Assembly (NCBI GenBank): GCA_021804785.1
Contig: JAJZGY010000020.1
Location: forward strand, 1-40,333
Length of the DNA stretch: 40,333 bases
Reading direction: 5' to 3'
Source of the DNA: Pseudomonadota bacterium
Lineage (GTDB): Bacteria > Pseudomonadota > Alphaproteobacteria > Micropepsales > Micropepsaceae
Both the position numbers and the translations under genes were made by a program. Shown here piece by piece: positions 8,930-16,980 of the stretch (positions within the stretch are counted from its first letter, which is position 1; every line of letters starts with the position of its first letter). The notes below the pieces were generated by a model that saw nothing but the letters and a program-made list of their open reading frames with translations, searched no databases and was not told the origin of the DNA.

Positions 8930-9430
8930 CTAATAAGTTATGGTTGCGGTGACTGTATCGGTATAGGCGCCAACCGGAACGTTCTGCAGTGCCGGAACCT
9001 GCCCATAGACGGTGAGCGTCGCGGCGGTTCCTCCTGCAGTACCTGCGAGGGTGTCGGTACCGACCGTATTGCCCCAGTTTATGGTTCGCGAACTGTCCTG
9101 GTAGAGCGCATAGTTCAGGGTGTTGGCCCCGTTCGTCATCTTGCGTGCGGTCACCGTTGCCCCTGGCGCCGAGCCCGCATTGAGCCCAACATTGTATGTG
9201 GTACCGGTGGTGCAGAGAATGGTGATGGTGCTCGTCGAATCGAGCGGTGTCCCAGCGGTGGGATCGTAATTGCCAAAACCAAGCGATGTTGCCGAGATGT
9301 TGCAGGCCTTGGTTGCGGTGGCGGTAACAGTAAATGTGGTGGTTGCTGTTGCAGCGAGAGCCGGCTCGACCATATTCGGGCAGACCATCGCTGCCATGCT
9401 CAGCAGAGTAGCGAGTTTGCGCATACGCAT
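8930..9430 (-). CDS. Major Csu-type pilin (SCPU domain, CsuA/B-like)
   Basis: A 166-residue secreted pilin. A signal peptide (MRMRKLATLLSMAAMVCPNMVEPALAA, given here only as positions 1-27) is followed by a single SCPU domain. Recognisable strands are TTFTVTATATKACNISA, LGFGNYDPTAGTPLDSTSTI, ITILCTTGTTYNVGLNAG, the strongly conserved ATVTARKMTNG, LNYALYQDSSRTINWGN and LTVYGQVPA, with the terminus YTDTVTATITY. Two cysteines (ACNIS and ILCTTG) would form the domain disulfide. The first position in the operon and close fit to CsuA/B indicate the main fibre subunit. The separate CsuA and CsuB minor subunits of the Acinetobacter operon are absent. A GGAAG lies upstream of the ATG. Confidence 0.9.
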   Translation of the reverse strand: MRMRKLATLLSMAAMVCPNMVEPALAATATTTFTVTATATKACNISATSLGFGNYDPTAGTPLDSTSTITILCTTGTTYNVGLNAGSAPGATVTARKMTNGANTLNYALYQDSSRTINWGNTVGTDTLAGTAGGTAATLTVYGQVPALQNVPVGAYTDTVTATITY

Positions 9431-9490
9431 GAAGGATCTTCCGTTTACAGAATGTGCTGCATGTCCGGGAGGATCATGCCGCTTCGACGG

Positions 9491-9518
9491 TACATATTAA
9501 ACAGAATGTCAGATTCAA
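9491..9518 (-). promoter_or_regulatory. Candidate promoter of the pilus operon
   Basis: On the minus strand TTGAAT (9518-9513) and TATGTA (9496-9491) are separated by 16 bases, and would start transcription about 55 bases before the pilin ATG. The -10 element is weak. The call rests on position and local AT-richness. Confidence 0.35.
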
Positions 9519-9524
9519 GAAACA

Positions 9525-9554
9525 TACGGACAATTACGGACAATTACGGGCGAT
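9525..9554. repeat. Three tandem 10-bp repeats upstream of the pilus operon
   Basis: Three direct repeats of 10 bp: TACGGACAAT, TACGGACAAT and TACGGGCGAT. They start seven bases upstream of the candidate -35 element of the pilus promoter. One repeat per helical turn would place identical contacts on one face of the DNA, as for binding sites of a response regulator. No regulator gene is adjacent. Confidence 0.6.
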
Positions 9555-9797
9555 GTTTTTGCGCCAGATCTATGCGCGCGAATTTGGGTATGTTTTGTAT
9601 GCGGTTAATTTCTGGAAATTGCGGGGGGGGGGACTGTCAACAACGCGAAGTGACCGAAGGACGGCACCACGATTCTGAGCGTCCAAGCCGCGCGCGATGC
9701 GGTGCGGGCAGGGTTTGCCATCCCTTCACCAACCTATGGTAGGGGCTTTGGGCGAAGCGGATGCAGAAGAGATGGACGCAATTCTCTCGGGGAGCTG

Positions 9798-9815
9798 TGC
9801 CGCCTCACGGCGGCA
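9798..9815. terminator. Hairpin at the end of a small ORF
   Basis: Perfect 7-bp stem TGCCGCC and GGCGGCA with a 4-base loop TCAC, overlapping the stop codon (9805-9807, minus strand) of the 81-codon ORF. It has no T-run, so termination is only suggested. Confidence 0.35.
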
Positions 9816-10050
9816 GGTGGATCGCGGTAGCAGCCAAAACCTTCCTTGCGATGTTCTCTGCCATGCGCCCAGCATCATCGCTTGAGGTGGCGATGATGCT
9901 GGTAAGACCTTGAACCGCGCCGATGATTTCTTCAGCGAGCCCCTTGGCCATGGAGATCAGCATCAAAACTTTGGGCGCGTGGGGGATTCTTGCGAGAGCC
10001 TCTTCCATGCGGGCTGCAATCAAATAGGCTGCGGTCACGTCTTTGCACAT
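9805..10050 (-). CDS. Small hypothetical protein
   Basis: An 81-residue reading frame that I do not recognise. The product is a mostly helical, Ala/Ile/Met-rich polypeptide (AAYLIAARMEEALARI, then MLISMAKGLAEEIIGAVQGLTSII and AENIARKVLAATAI) with amphipathic segments and no signal peptide or clear membrane span. Codon choice is compatible with real coding, with C or G often in third positions. No Shine-Dalgarno precedes the ATG at 10050. It stands alone between the pilus operon and the efflux genes, with a hairpin at its stop. It may equally be spurious. Confidence 0.4.
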   Translation of the reverse strand: MCKDVTAAYLIAARMEEALARIPHAPKVLMLISMAKGLAEEIIGAVQGLTSIIATSSDDAGRMAENIARKVLAATAIHLPP

Positions 10051-10787
10051 AAGCTTGGACGGGTAGCCGAATTGTCCGGATCATCAGAGTGAGGCGCGGA
10101 TCTGCGTTGGACGAACGTGGACTGTGCGGGTTCCAATCAGTCTCCAAGTTACTGAGGCATGGTGTGACGCAGGGGGCTCTCTGGCGGTTTGATGCGCCCA
10201 TGGCTGGTGGATTCTGAAAGAGACTGCTCTCGGCTTCGCGGGCTATGAGTAGCATCCCGTGACGGTTGGTTGTGGCCGGTCCTCTCAAACGGGCACCTCG
10301 CCCCGCCGCAACACAGGCCCGCGCGGATTTTCCTCACTCAGGCCCGCGTGAGAATAGAGAAGTGGTGGCCGGACCTTGAAGTTCGAGCGCACTGGTTGTG
10401 TGTTGACGATGAAAGTGGAGGGGAAGTCCTTGTGGTGCGCATTTTCGTGAGGAGAGGCCTTGGGGTTACGAGCCCTGCCTTTCCCTTCGGGGACTCAATT
10501 CTGCGTGACTCAGATTGCCTGCACCCTTCTCTCCTGACATGACCTGGCAGGGGACTTGGGGGCCGCGGGCCCATGTTCCAGGCATTTTCCTCAAGCTTAG
10601 CGGTATATTATCCTAAGGCCGCGCTGCTCTAAGGTCCGCGGAAGTGCTTGAGAATGCAGGAGTTGACGGGAGTAACCATAAAATTCGACACAATATTCGG
10701 GTAGAGCAGCACTTGACCGTCTAATTGCGACCGCCTACCACGCGCCCGCGACGAATGAATGGTTCGTTCTTCGGTTCAGGAGCCCTG
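10051..10787. other. Long gap before the efflux operon
   Basis: About 740 bases without a supportable gene. A plus-strand open frame at 10270-10542 contains a stretch (IEKWWPDLEVRAHWLCVDD, then GGEVLVVRIFV) that looks protein-like but has no credible start or family ending, so it may be a gene relic. An AT-rich segment at about 10600-10710, just before the efflux genes, contains CTTAG and CTAAG flanking a 12-base TA-rich core at 10599-10620. Promoter sequences for the efflux operon should lie here, but I cannot name -35/-10 boxes with confidence. Confidence 0.4.
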
Positions 10788-11978
10788 ATGCGCGCCCCGC
10801 GGAAACTTGCCTTTGCCTTGATGTTGGGTGCGCTGGCCCTCACCGGATGTGGGTCGGGTAACCAGAAGTTTGTCCCCCCTCCTCAGGACGTGGGGGTGGT
10901 GGACATCCACGCCCACAGGGTTCTGCTCACGAGCGAGCTTCCCGGGCGCACCGTGCCTTACGCGATTTCAGATGTCCGCCCCCAGGTGAGTGGCATCATC
11001 CTCAAGCGTCTTTTTGTGGAAGGCAGCGAGGTGAAGGCAGGGCAGGTTCTCTACGAGATCGATCCCAAGCCCTATCAGGCGGCCTATGACAACGCCAAGG
11101 CGGCGCTGGCCAGTGCCGTCGCCAATGCGGTAACCAAGGTCGCCGCGGCCAAGCGCTATGCGAGCCTGCTCAAGGTCAATGCCATTGCGGTGCAGACCTA
11201 TGATGATGCCAAGGCTGCGGCTGAGCAGGCCAAGGCCGCGATCGAACAGGCCAAGGCCAATCTCGAGACCGCGCGCATCAATCTCGGCTATACGCAGGTG
11301 ACGGCTCCGATCTCTGGTCGAATCGGCATCTCGACCGTCACCCCTGGCGCGCTGGTTACGGCCGATCAGAGCACCGCCCTCACCACCATCCAGACCCTTG
11401 ATCCCATCTATGTCGATATTCCGGAGTCAAGCGCACAGCTGCTGCAGTTGGAGCAGGCGGTGGCGCAAGGCCAGATGACGCCGGTCCAGAAGCTGAGCGC
11501 CAATGTCGAGCTGGTGTTGCCCGATGGCAGGGCTTATGCGCAGAAGGGCAAGCTGCAATTTGCTGATGTCACGGTGGATCCCAACACGGGCTCGGTGACG
11601 CTGCGGGCCATTTTCCCCAATCCCAACCGCGTGCTGTTGCCGGGCATGTTTGTCGAGGCCAAGGTCGCAGAGGGCGTGGATCCGCACGCCATTCTCGCGC
11701 CCCAGCAGGGTGTTGCCCACAATCCCAAAGGTCAGCCCACGGCTCTTGTGGTCGGCAAGGACAACAAGGTCGAAATGCGTGTCCTGACCGTCGGTCGTGC
11801 CATTGGCAATGCGTGGCTTGTCCATTCAGGTCTCAAGCCTGGAGACCGGCTGATTGTGGAGGGCCTGCAGAAGATCAAACCCGGACAGGTGGTCAAACCC
11901 GAAACGGTGGCGTTGCCGGTCTATCAGCCGCAATACATCAGCGCCGGCGGCACCTCGACCAAAATCGGGGGACAGTAG
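10788..11978 (+). CDS. RND efflux periplasmic adaptor lipoprotein (AcrA/MexA family)
   Basis: A 396-residue membrane-fusion protein. It begins with a lipoprotein signal (LAFALMLGALALTGC, lipobox LTGC), so it should be lipid-anchored in the inner membrane. The first lipoyl half is DVRPQVSGIILKRLFVEGSEVKAGQVLYEIDP (two stretches, about residues 60-95). An alpha-hairpin rich in Ala/Lys (about 95-160) is followed by the second lipoyl half (YTQVTAPISGRIGIS) and beta-barrel and membrane-proximal domains. The ATG at 10788 has CAGGAG eight bases upstream and gives the cleanest signal peptide; TTG 10725 and ATG 10755 are alternatives. It lies six bases before the permease gene. It bridges the pump to an outer-membrane channel, which is not encoded nearby. 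Confidence 0.93.
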   Translation: MRAPRKLAFALMLGALALTGCGSGNQKFVPPPQDVGVVDIHAHRVLLTSELPGRTVPYAISDVRPQVSGIILKRLFVEGSEVKAGQVLYEIDPKPYQAAYDNAKAALASAVANAVTKVAAAKRYASLLKVNAIAVQTYDDAKAAAEQAKAAIEQAKANLETARINLGYTQVTAPISGRIGISTVTPGALVTADQSTALTTIQTLDPIYVDIPESSAQLLQLEQAVAQGQMTPVQKLSANVELVLPDGRAYAQKGKLQFADVTVDPNTGSVTLRAIFPNPNRVLLPGMFVEAKVAEGVDPHAILAPQQGVAHNPKGQPTALVVGKDNKVEMRVLTVGRAIGNAWLVHSGLKPGDRLIVEGLQKIKPGQVVKPETVALPVYQPQYISAGGTSTKIGGQ

Positions 11979-11984
11979 CGGCGC

Positions 11985-14900
11985 ATGTCACGCTTCTTCA
12001 TCGAGCGGCCGATCTTTGCCTGGGTTATTGCCATCGCCATCATGCTGGCCGGAGCGCTCTCGATCTTCGGCCTGCCCATCGAGCAATATCCCGACATCGC
12101 GCCACCCGCGATTCAGATCCATGCCAACTATCCCGGCGCGTCGGCCGAGACAGTCGAAAACTCGGTGACCCAGGTCATCGAGCAGCAGCTTACTGGCATT
12201 GACGGGCTACTCTATTTTTCCTCGAGCAGCGACAGCTCGGGCAGTGTTGATATCACCGTGACCTTCGCACCCGGAACCGATCCCAACATCGATCAGGTGC
12301 AGGTGCAGAACAAGTTGCAGCTCGCCACTCCCTTGCTGCCCCCCGAAGTCAATGCGCTGGGCGTCACGGTCGCCAAGGCCCGCTCCAACTTCCTGATGGT
12401 GGTGGCGCTGTATGACCCAAGTGGCACCTACACCAACATCGATATCGCCAATTTCATGGCGAGCAATCTGCAGGATCCCATCGCCCGGGTTCCTGGGGTA
12501 GGCAATGTCCAGCTGTTCGGCACCGAATATGCCATGCGCATCTGGCTCAACCCGTTCAAGTTGCGCACCTACCATCTGATGCCTTCGGATGTGATCGCAG
12601 CGATCCAGGCACAGAATATCCAGGTTCCGGCCGGCTCGATTGGTGCCGCTCCTTCCATCTCCGGACAGGAACTGAACGCCACAGTGACGGCGCAATCGCG
12701 GCTTCGGACGCCGGCCCAGTTCCGCAACATCATCCTGCGTACCAGCTCCGGCGGCGCCACGGTGCGGCTCGGCGACGTGGCGCGGGTGCAGCTTGGCGCC
12801 GAGAGCTATGGCATGGTGAGCCGGCTCAATGGCCATCCCGCGGCGGGCTTTGCCATCGAGCTGGCTCCGGGGGCAAATTCCCTCAATACCGAAAGAGCGG
12901 TGATCGCACGCGCCGAGGCGCTGATGAAGTCGGTACCGCCACAGCTCAAGCTGGCGTTCCCGGTGGACTCGACCAAGTTCGTAAGACTGTCGATCCATGA
13001 TGTGATCATTACCCTCTTCGAGGCCATCGGCCTTGTCGTTGCGGTAATGTTCGTCTTCCTGCAGAACTGGCGCACCACGCTCATTCCGGCCATCACGATC
13101 CCCGTGGTGCTCCTCGGTACCTTCGGGGTGCTCGCCGCCTTCGGTTACACCATCAATACCCTCACCATGTTTGCGCTGGTTCTGGCAATCGGCCTTCTCG
13201 TCGACGACGCGATCGTTGTCGTTGAAAATGTCGAGCGCATCATGAGTGAGGAGGAACGAACGCCGCGCGATGCCACCATGCAGTCGATGGAAGAAATCCA
13301 GGGGGCGCTTATTGGCATCGCCTTGGTGCTGTCGGCTGTGTTCCTGCCTATGGCATTCATTGGCGGCTCAACAGGGGTGATCTATCGTCAGTTCTCGGTC
13401 ACCATCGTCTCTGCCATGGTGCTGTCGATCTTCGTGGCTCTCATCCTCACTCCGACGCTGTGTGCGACGCTGTTGAAGCCCATCGATAAGGGTGCTGAAG
13501 CGGCACGAAACCGTTTTGCCAGGACCTTCAACACGTGGTTCCTGCGCAGTACAGCCGCCTACCGCCGCGGTCTTGAATGGGTGATCGATCACCCGGTGCG
13601 GCCCCTCTTCCTCTATGTGGGTGTCGTTGGTCTTCTGGTTCTTCTCTTCCTCAATCTGCCAACCAGCTTTCTGCCGAACGAAGACCAGGGCTTCATCATG
13701 GTCGAGTTCATGTTGCCCCAGGGGGCAACCCAGGCGCGGACGCTTGAGGTCGGCAAGAAGATCGAGCACTTCTTCCTCGTCGACGAAAAGCGCAACGTGG
13801 AAAATCTGTTCGTCAATGCCGGCTTCAGTTTTGCGGGCAGTGGCGAGAATGCGGGCATGGCCTTTGTCCATCTGAAGGACTGGAGCAAGCGTCCGGGCTT
13901 TGCCAACAGCGCCCAGGGCATTGTTATGGCCGCCTATCGTGCGCTCTCCAAGGTACGCGATGCCCAGATCTATCCGTTGATCCCGCCATCGGTTCCCGGC
14001 CTTGGCCAAAGCCAGGGTTTTGACCTTGAGCTTGAGGATCGTGGCAATCACAGCCATGCCTGGCTGGTGAAAAAGGAGTTTGAGCTCCTGGCCATGGCGG
14101 CGAAAAGTCCAGAGCTGATGGGCGTACGACCCAATGGCATGCCGGATACCCCGCAGCTCCATGTCTCCATCAATCCGCTCAAGGCGACGTCACTGGGACT
14201 CAATCTTGCTGAAGTTGACACCACGCTGCAGGCGGCCTGGGCTGGCATCTTCGTCAACGACTTTATCAATGATGGCCGCGTCAAGCGCGTCTATGTCGAA
14301 GGAGATGCGCCCTATCGCATGCAACCGAGTGACCTTTATGACTGGGCGGTGCGCAATTCGAGCGGCACGATGGTTCCGTTCTCCGAATTTGCCACAACCT
14401 CGTGGACCAGTGGGCCGTCCTCGCTCGAGCGCTACAACGGCTTCCCGTCAATTGAAATCCAGGGCTCAGCCGCGCAAGGTGTGAGCTCTGGAACGGCCAT
14501 GCACGTGATCGAGAACCTCGTCTCCAAGCTCGGTTCGGGCATTGGCTATGAATGGACGGCACTGTCCTATCAGGAACAGCTCTCCGGCTCGCAAGCTCCA
14601 GCGCTTTATGCGATGTCGGTGCTCGTCGTCTTCCTCAGCCTGGCGGCGCTTTATGAAAGCTGGTCGCTGCCGTTCTCGGTGTTGCTCGTCATTCCCCTCG
14701 GTGTCGTGGGAGCGCTGCTGGCTGCGTTCGGTCGCGGTCTCACCGATGACGTCTTCTTCCAGGTCGGTCTGCTGACGACAATCGGGCTGTCGGCCAAGAA
14801 CGCCATTCTGATTGTCGAATTCGCGGAATTTGCGGTGCGACGCGGGGAGGAAGCCCGACGCGCGGCCATGGAAGCGGCACGGCTGCGGTTGCGGCCCATT

Positions 14901-15110
14901 CTGATGACGTCGCTGGCCTTCATCGCCGGCGTGCTGCCACTTGCGGTGGCGACCGGAGCAGGTGCGGCCAGCCAGAATGATATCGGTACCGGCGTCATCG
15001 GCGGCATGTTGAGTGCGGTGCTCCTCGGCATCTTCTTCGTGCCCCTGTTTTTCCTTATGATCCAGCGCTGGAGCGAGCGCAGGGCCCGCCGTCGCAGCGC
15101 CAGCAATTAA
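11985..15110 (+). CDS. RND multidrug efflux permease (AcrB/MexB, HAE1 family)
   Basis: A full-length 1041-residue inner-membrane pump. It starts SRFFIERPIFAWVIAI, typical of HAE1 pumps. The proton-relay residues are visible: the Asp pair in GLLVDDAIVVVENVERIM (TM4) and the Lys in IGLSAKNAILIVEFAEF (TM10). PIARVPGVGNVQLFG is a normal porter-domain segment. Twelve membrane spans and two large periplasmic loops are expected from the pattern. It exports amphipathic drugs, dyes, bile salts or solvents using the proton gradient, but the substrate cannot be predicted. It forms a two-gene operon with the adaptor. A TolC/OprM-type partner and a TetR/MarR regulator are both missing from the window, so the pump must borrow a channel from elsewhere. 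Confidence 0.95.
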   Translation: MSRFFIERPIFAWVIAIAIMLAGALSIFGLPIEQYPDIAPPAIQIHANYPGASAETVENSVTQVIEQQLTGIDGLLYFSSSSDSSGSVDITVTFAPGTDPNIDQVQVQNKLQLATPLLPPEVNALGVTVAKARSNFLMVVALYDPSGTYTNIDIANFMASNLQDPIARVPGVGNVQLFGTEYAMRIWLNPFKLRTYHLMPSDVIAAIQAQNIQVPAGSIGAAPSISGQELNATVTAQSRLRTPAQFRNIILRTSSGGATVRLGDVARVQLGAESYGMVSRLNGHPAAGFAIELAPGANSLNTERAVIARAEALMKSVPPQLKLAFPVDSTKFVRLSIHDVIITLFEAIGLVVAVMFVFLQNWRTTLIPAITIPVVLLGTFGVLAAFGYTINTLTMFALVLAIGLLVDDAIVVVENVERIMSEEERTPRDATMQSMEEIQGALIGIALVLSAVFLPMAFIGGSTGVIYRQFSVTIVSAMVLSIFVALILTPTLCATLLKPIDKGAEAARNRFARTFNTWFLRSTAAYRRGLEWVIDHPVRPLFLYVGVVGLLVLLFLNLPTSFLPNEDQGFIMVEFMLPQGATQARTLEVGKKIEHFFLVDEKRNVENLFVNAGFSFAGSGENAGMAFVHLKDWSKRPGFANSAQGIVMAAYRALSKVRDAQIYPLIPPSVPGLGQSQGFDLELEDRGNHSHAWLVKKEFELLAMAAKSPELMGVRPNGMPDTPQLHVSINPLKATSLGLNLAEVDTTLQAAWAGIFVNDFINDGRVKRVYVEGDAPYRMQPSDLYDWAVRNSSGTMVPFSEFATTSWTSGPSSLERYNGFPSIEIQGSAAQGVSSGTAMHVIENLVSKLGSGIGYEWTALSYQEQLSGSQAPALYAMSVLVVFLSLAALYESWSLPFSVLLVIPLGVVGALLAAFGRGLTDDVFFQVGLLTTIGLSAKNAILIVEFAEFAVRRGEEARRAAMEAARLRLRPILMTSLAFIAGVLPLAVATGAGAASQNDIGTGVIGGMLSAVLLGIFFVPLFFLMIQRWSERRARRRSASN

Positions 15111-15233
15111 ACGGGTGGGCAAGGCAAGAGGCGGCTTCAGCATTTGGCTGGGCGCGCGCACCTTTTCAGCCTCGGGATTCTTTGCCGCGAATGCCGAGAG
15201 TACTTTGCGCCCGGAATGGATGACGTGCGTTCG

Positions 15234-15253
15234 GCAAGGCGTGGCGGCCTTGC
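15234..15253. terminator. Hairpin between convergent efflux and NO-stress operons
   Basis: Perfect 7-bp stem GCAAGGC and GCCTTGC with loop GTGGCG, in the 194-base gap between the convergent ends of the RND permease and the CopD-like gene. No T-run follows on either strand, so the assignment is tentative. Confidence 0.35.
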
Positions 15254-15304
15254 TGTGGCCCGCTGGGGTTTCGTGAGCGCTGTGCAGCCGGCCGTGAAGG
15301 GGGG

Positions 15305-15778
15305 CTAGTAGACCCAGCCATTGGTGCCGGCAGCGGCTCCCAGCACGGTGATGACGCTGATGATGAGGGCGATCCAGTGCAGGCGCTGCAGCAGCGCGAG
15401 GGTCTGTGCAGGGGCCCTTGCGCCGCGTTCCTCCAGCCACTCCTCGACAAAGAGAGGTTCGGCGATGAAGAGGACGACGATAAAGAGCGTCCATACGAGC
15501 AGCATCGCATCAAGCCACCAGTAGGTCGGTACGAAGAAGTAGGGCCACAGCCCCAGGACCAGTACCATATAAAGTCCGCTTGCGCCGGCCAGAAGCGTCG
15601 CCGCCCGCGCGTGCCAGGCAAAGCGTCCTTCAATGCGCCGGAACATGGCGAGGCCGTCGTGCGGATTGTCCATCGCCCGGGCAGCGGGAAGCAGCACGGT
15701 CGTGACCATGGCCACGCCGCCGATCCACCAGACGATGGCGAGAATATGAAGGGCAACAGCGAGGGCGATATCGTTCAT
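15305..15778 (-). CDS. Small four-helix membrane protein (CopD-like)
   Basis: A 157-residue integral membrane protein with about four helices: IALAVALHILAIVWWIGGVAM, ATLLAGASGLYMVLVLGLW, WWLDAMLLVWTLFIVVLFIAE and LIISVITVLGAAAG. The N-terminal histidine within LHILAIVWWIGG resembles the helix-1 haem or metal site pattern of CopD-like proteins. The ATG at 15778 shares its A with the NnrS stop (TGATG), so it is co-translated with NnrS. The frame extends upstream to 15814 but that part would lie inside NnrS. Its position suggests an accessory role in NO metabolism, perhaps haem or copper handling in the membrane; this is inference only. Confidence 0.75.
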   Translation of the reverse strand: MNDIALAVALHILAIVWWIGGVAMVTTVLLPAARAMDNPHDGLAMFRRIEGRFAWHARAATLLAGASGLYMVLVLGLWPYFFVPTYWWLDAMLLVWTLFIVVLFIAEPLFVEEWLEERGARAPAQTLALLQRLHWIALIISVITVLGAAAGTNGWVY

Positions 15779-16980
15779 CAGGTCCTGAGCATGGCCTGAT
15801 CGCGCGGTCGACACAACATCGGGCCGTAGCGAAGGACGAAGAGAACGAAGGCGGTGATCCAGAAGCCCGCCGCCACGCTCAGGAGCGGCAAGGTCCAGAT
15901 CGGAGAGAAGGCGGCAATAATGCGGAAGAGCGCTGCCAGCAGCACGGCACCATAGAGGAGCGTGGTCGTGCGGTCAGCGGTGAGCTTGCGGCCAGTGTGG
16001 CCACGGGTGGCCCGTGTCATTACTCCAAGAATGGTGGTGCCGGCCGCGCCCACGGTCATGGCATGGATGCCGGCGCTCAGGGGCACGGCCGGGCTCAGGA
16101 TCGCGGCCCCGAGCAAGCCCGCACCCGCGCAGAGCCAGCCATAGCCAATGTGCAGGATAACAAGCAGGGGTTCGGCAAGGGTGCGGATGCCTTGCCAGCG
16201 TGACAGGCGCCACAGATTGGCGATGGCGCTGAAGATGAGAAGAATTCCTGCTGCCGGCAGATGCGGGAAGAACGCCCAGGCAAAGAGCCCGAGATGAAGG
16301 CTGGCAAGGGCGACGCGGTCAGCCGGTCCGGGCATGGCGGGAAGCGCGGTCACGCGGCGCTGTGACAGCCAGTTGCGGGTGAAGCCCGGAATGATGCGCC
16401 CGGCGATGACCGAGACCAGGACGAGCACCGCGCCAAGGCCAAGCCGCCAGCCGAGGCCGTTGGGAACAGCAACCCCGTTGGCCTCAAGATGCATCAGCAG
16501 ATTGGCAATCGTGAGCACGATGACCGGCATGATCATGGGAATGTTGCGCCGGTCTTTGCCGGCGATGAGTTCGCGGGCGACGATGGCGCTAAGCGCCAGC
16601 GGAAAGGAAAGATCGGCAGCGATGGCAAGCCAGGCCGGCAGCCACTGGGAGATCAGGCAGCTGACGCGCCCGAGAAGCCAGAGCGCGGCGAGGATGCCGA
16701 GCGGTGCGCCGCTGACGGGCATGCGGCGGGTCCAGTTCGGTATGGCCGTGAGCAGGAAGCCGGCCACTGCAGCCATGATGAAGCCGAAGAGCATTTCATG
16801 GATGTGCCAGGCGAGAGGATCAAAGCGGCTGGGCAGGCGCAGCTGGGTATTGAGCATGGTGATCCAGAGCGCCAGCGCTACCGCCGCCCAGATCCCGGCG
16901 GCAAGGAAGAACGGACGAAAGCCGCCGGTCAGAAGTGTCAGCGCGCGCGCCGGGCGCGCGCGCATCGCAGCCGCGCTCAT
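15778..16980 (-). CDS. nnrS: NnrS family haem-copper membrane protein
   Basis: A 400-residue, roughly 12-helix membrane protein of the NnrS family, known for haem- and copper-containing proteins that relieve NO stress. Family marks are the start (LTGGFRPFFLAAGIWAAVA), WHIHEMLFGFIMAAVAGFLLTAIPNWT with its conserved His pair, AGRIIPGFTRNWL, and GIHAMTVGAAGTTILGVMTRATRGHTGR. The ATG at 16980 overlaps the stop of the upstream globin-NorB chimera by four bases (ATGA), and the CopD-like gene follows with a one-base overlap, giving a tight three-gene operon. The first codons carry an 11-bp GC inverted repeat that could affect initiation. Intact family residues make this probably the functional member of the operon. 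Confidence 0.92.
   Translation of the reverse strand: MSAAAMRARPARALTLLTGGFRPFFLAAGIWAAVALALWITMLNTQLRLPSRFDPLAWHIHEMLFGFIMAAVAGFLLTAIPNWTRRMPVSGAPLGILAALWLLGRVSCLISQWLPAWLAIAADLSFPLALSAIVARELIAGKDRRNIPMIMPVIVLTIANLLMHLEANGVAVPNGLGWRLGLGAVLVLVSVIAGRIIPGFTRNWLSQRRVTALPAMPGPADRVALASLHLGLFAWAFFPHLPAAGILLIFSAIANLWRLSRWQGIRTLAEPLLVILHIGYGWLCAGAGLLGAAILSPAVPLSAGIHAMTVGAAGTTILGVMTRATRGHTGRKLTADRTTTLLYGAVLLAALFRIIAAFSPIWTLPLLSVAAGFWITAFVLFVLRYGPMLCRPRDQAMLRT
16941..16963. repeat. Alternating GC inverted repeat at the start of nnrS
   Basis: GCGCGCGCGCC and GGCGCGCGCGC form perfect 11-bp arms around a single G. The repeat covers codons about 6-13 of nnrS (residues RARPARA). Alternating purine-pyrimidine sequence of this kind can form Z-DNA or a very stable mRNA stem near the start codon. 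Confidence 0.6.

Larger units (their letters stand above)
9431..9804. other. Regulatory gap upstream of the pilus operon with a G10 tract
   Basis: A 374-base stretch with no convincing gene. It is more AT-rich than the surroundings between about 9490 and 9620 and contains the candidate pilus promoter, the 10-bp repeats and an uninterrupted run of ten G at 9623-9632. Short open frames here show no family features. Confidence 0.5.

Noticed and set aside
10270-10542. 90-codon plus-strand frame before the efflux genes
   Set aside because: One stretch looks protein-like, but there is no ribosome site or family match; it is at most a relic.
12207-15494. Long minus-strand frames opposite the RND permease
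   Set aside because: Composition (H, R, Q and G rich) and lack of domains mark them as shadows of the permease.
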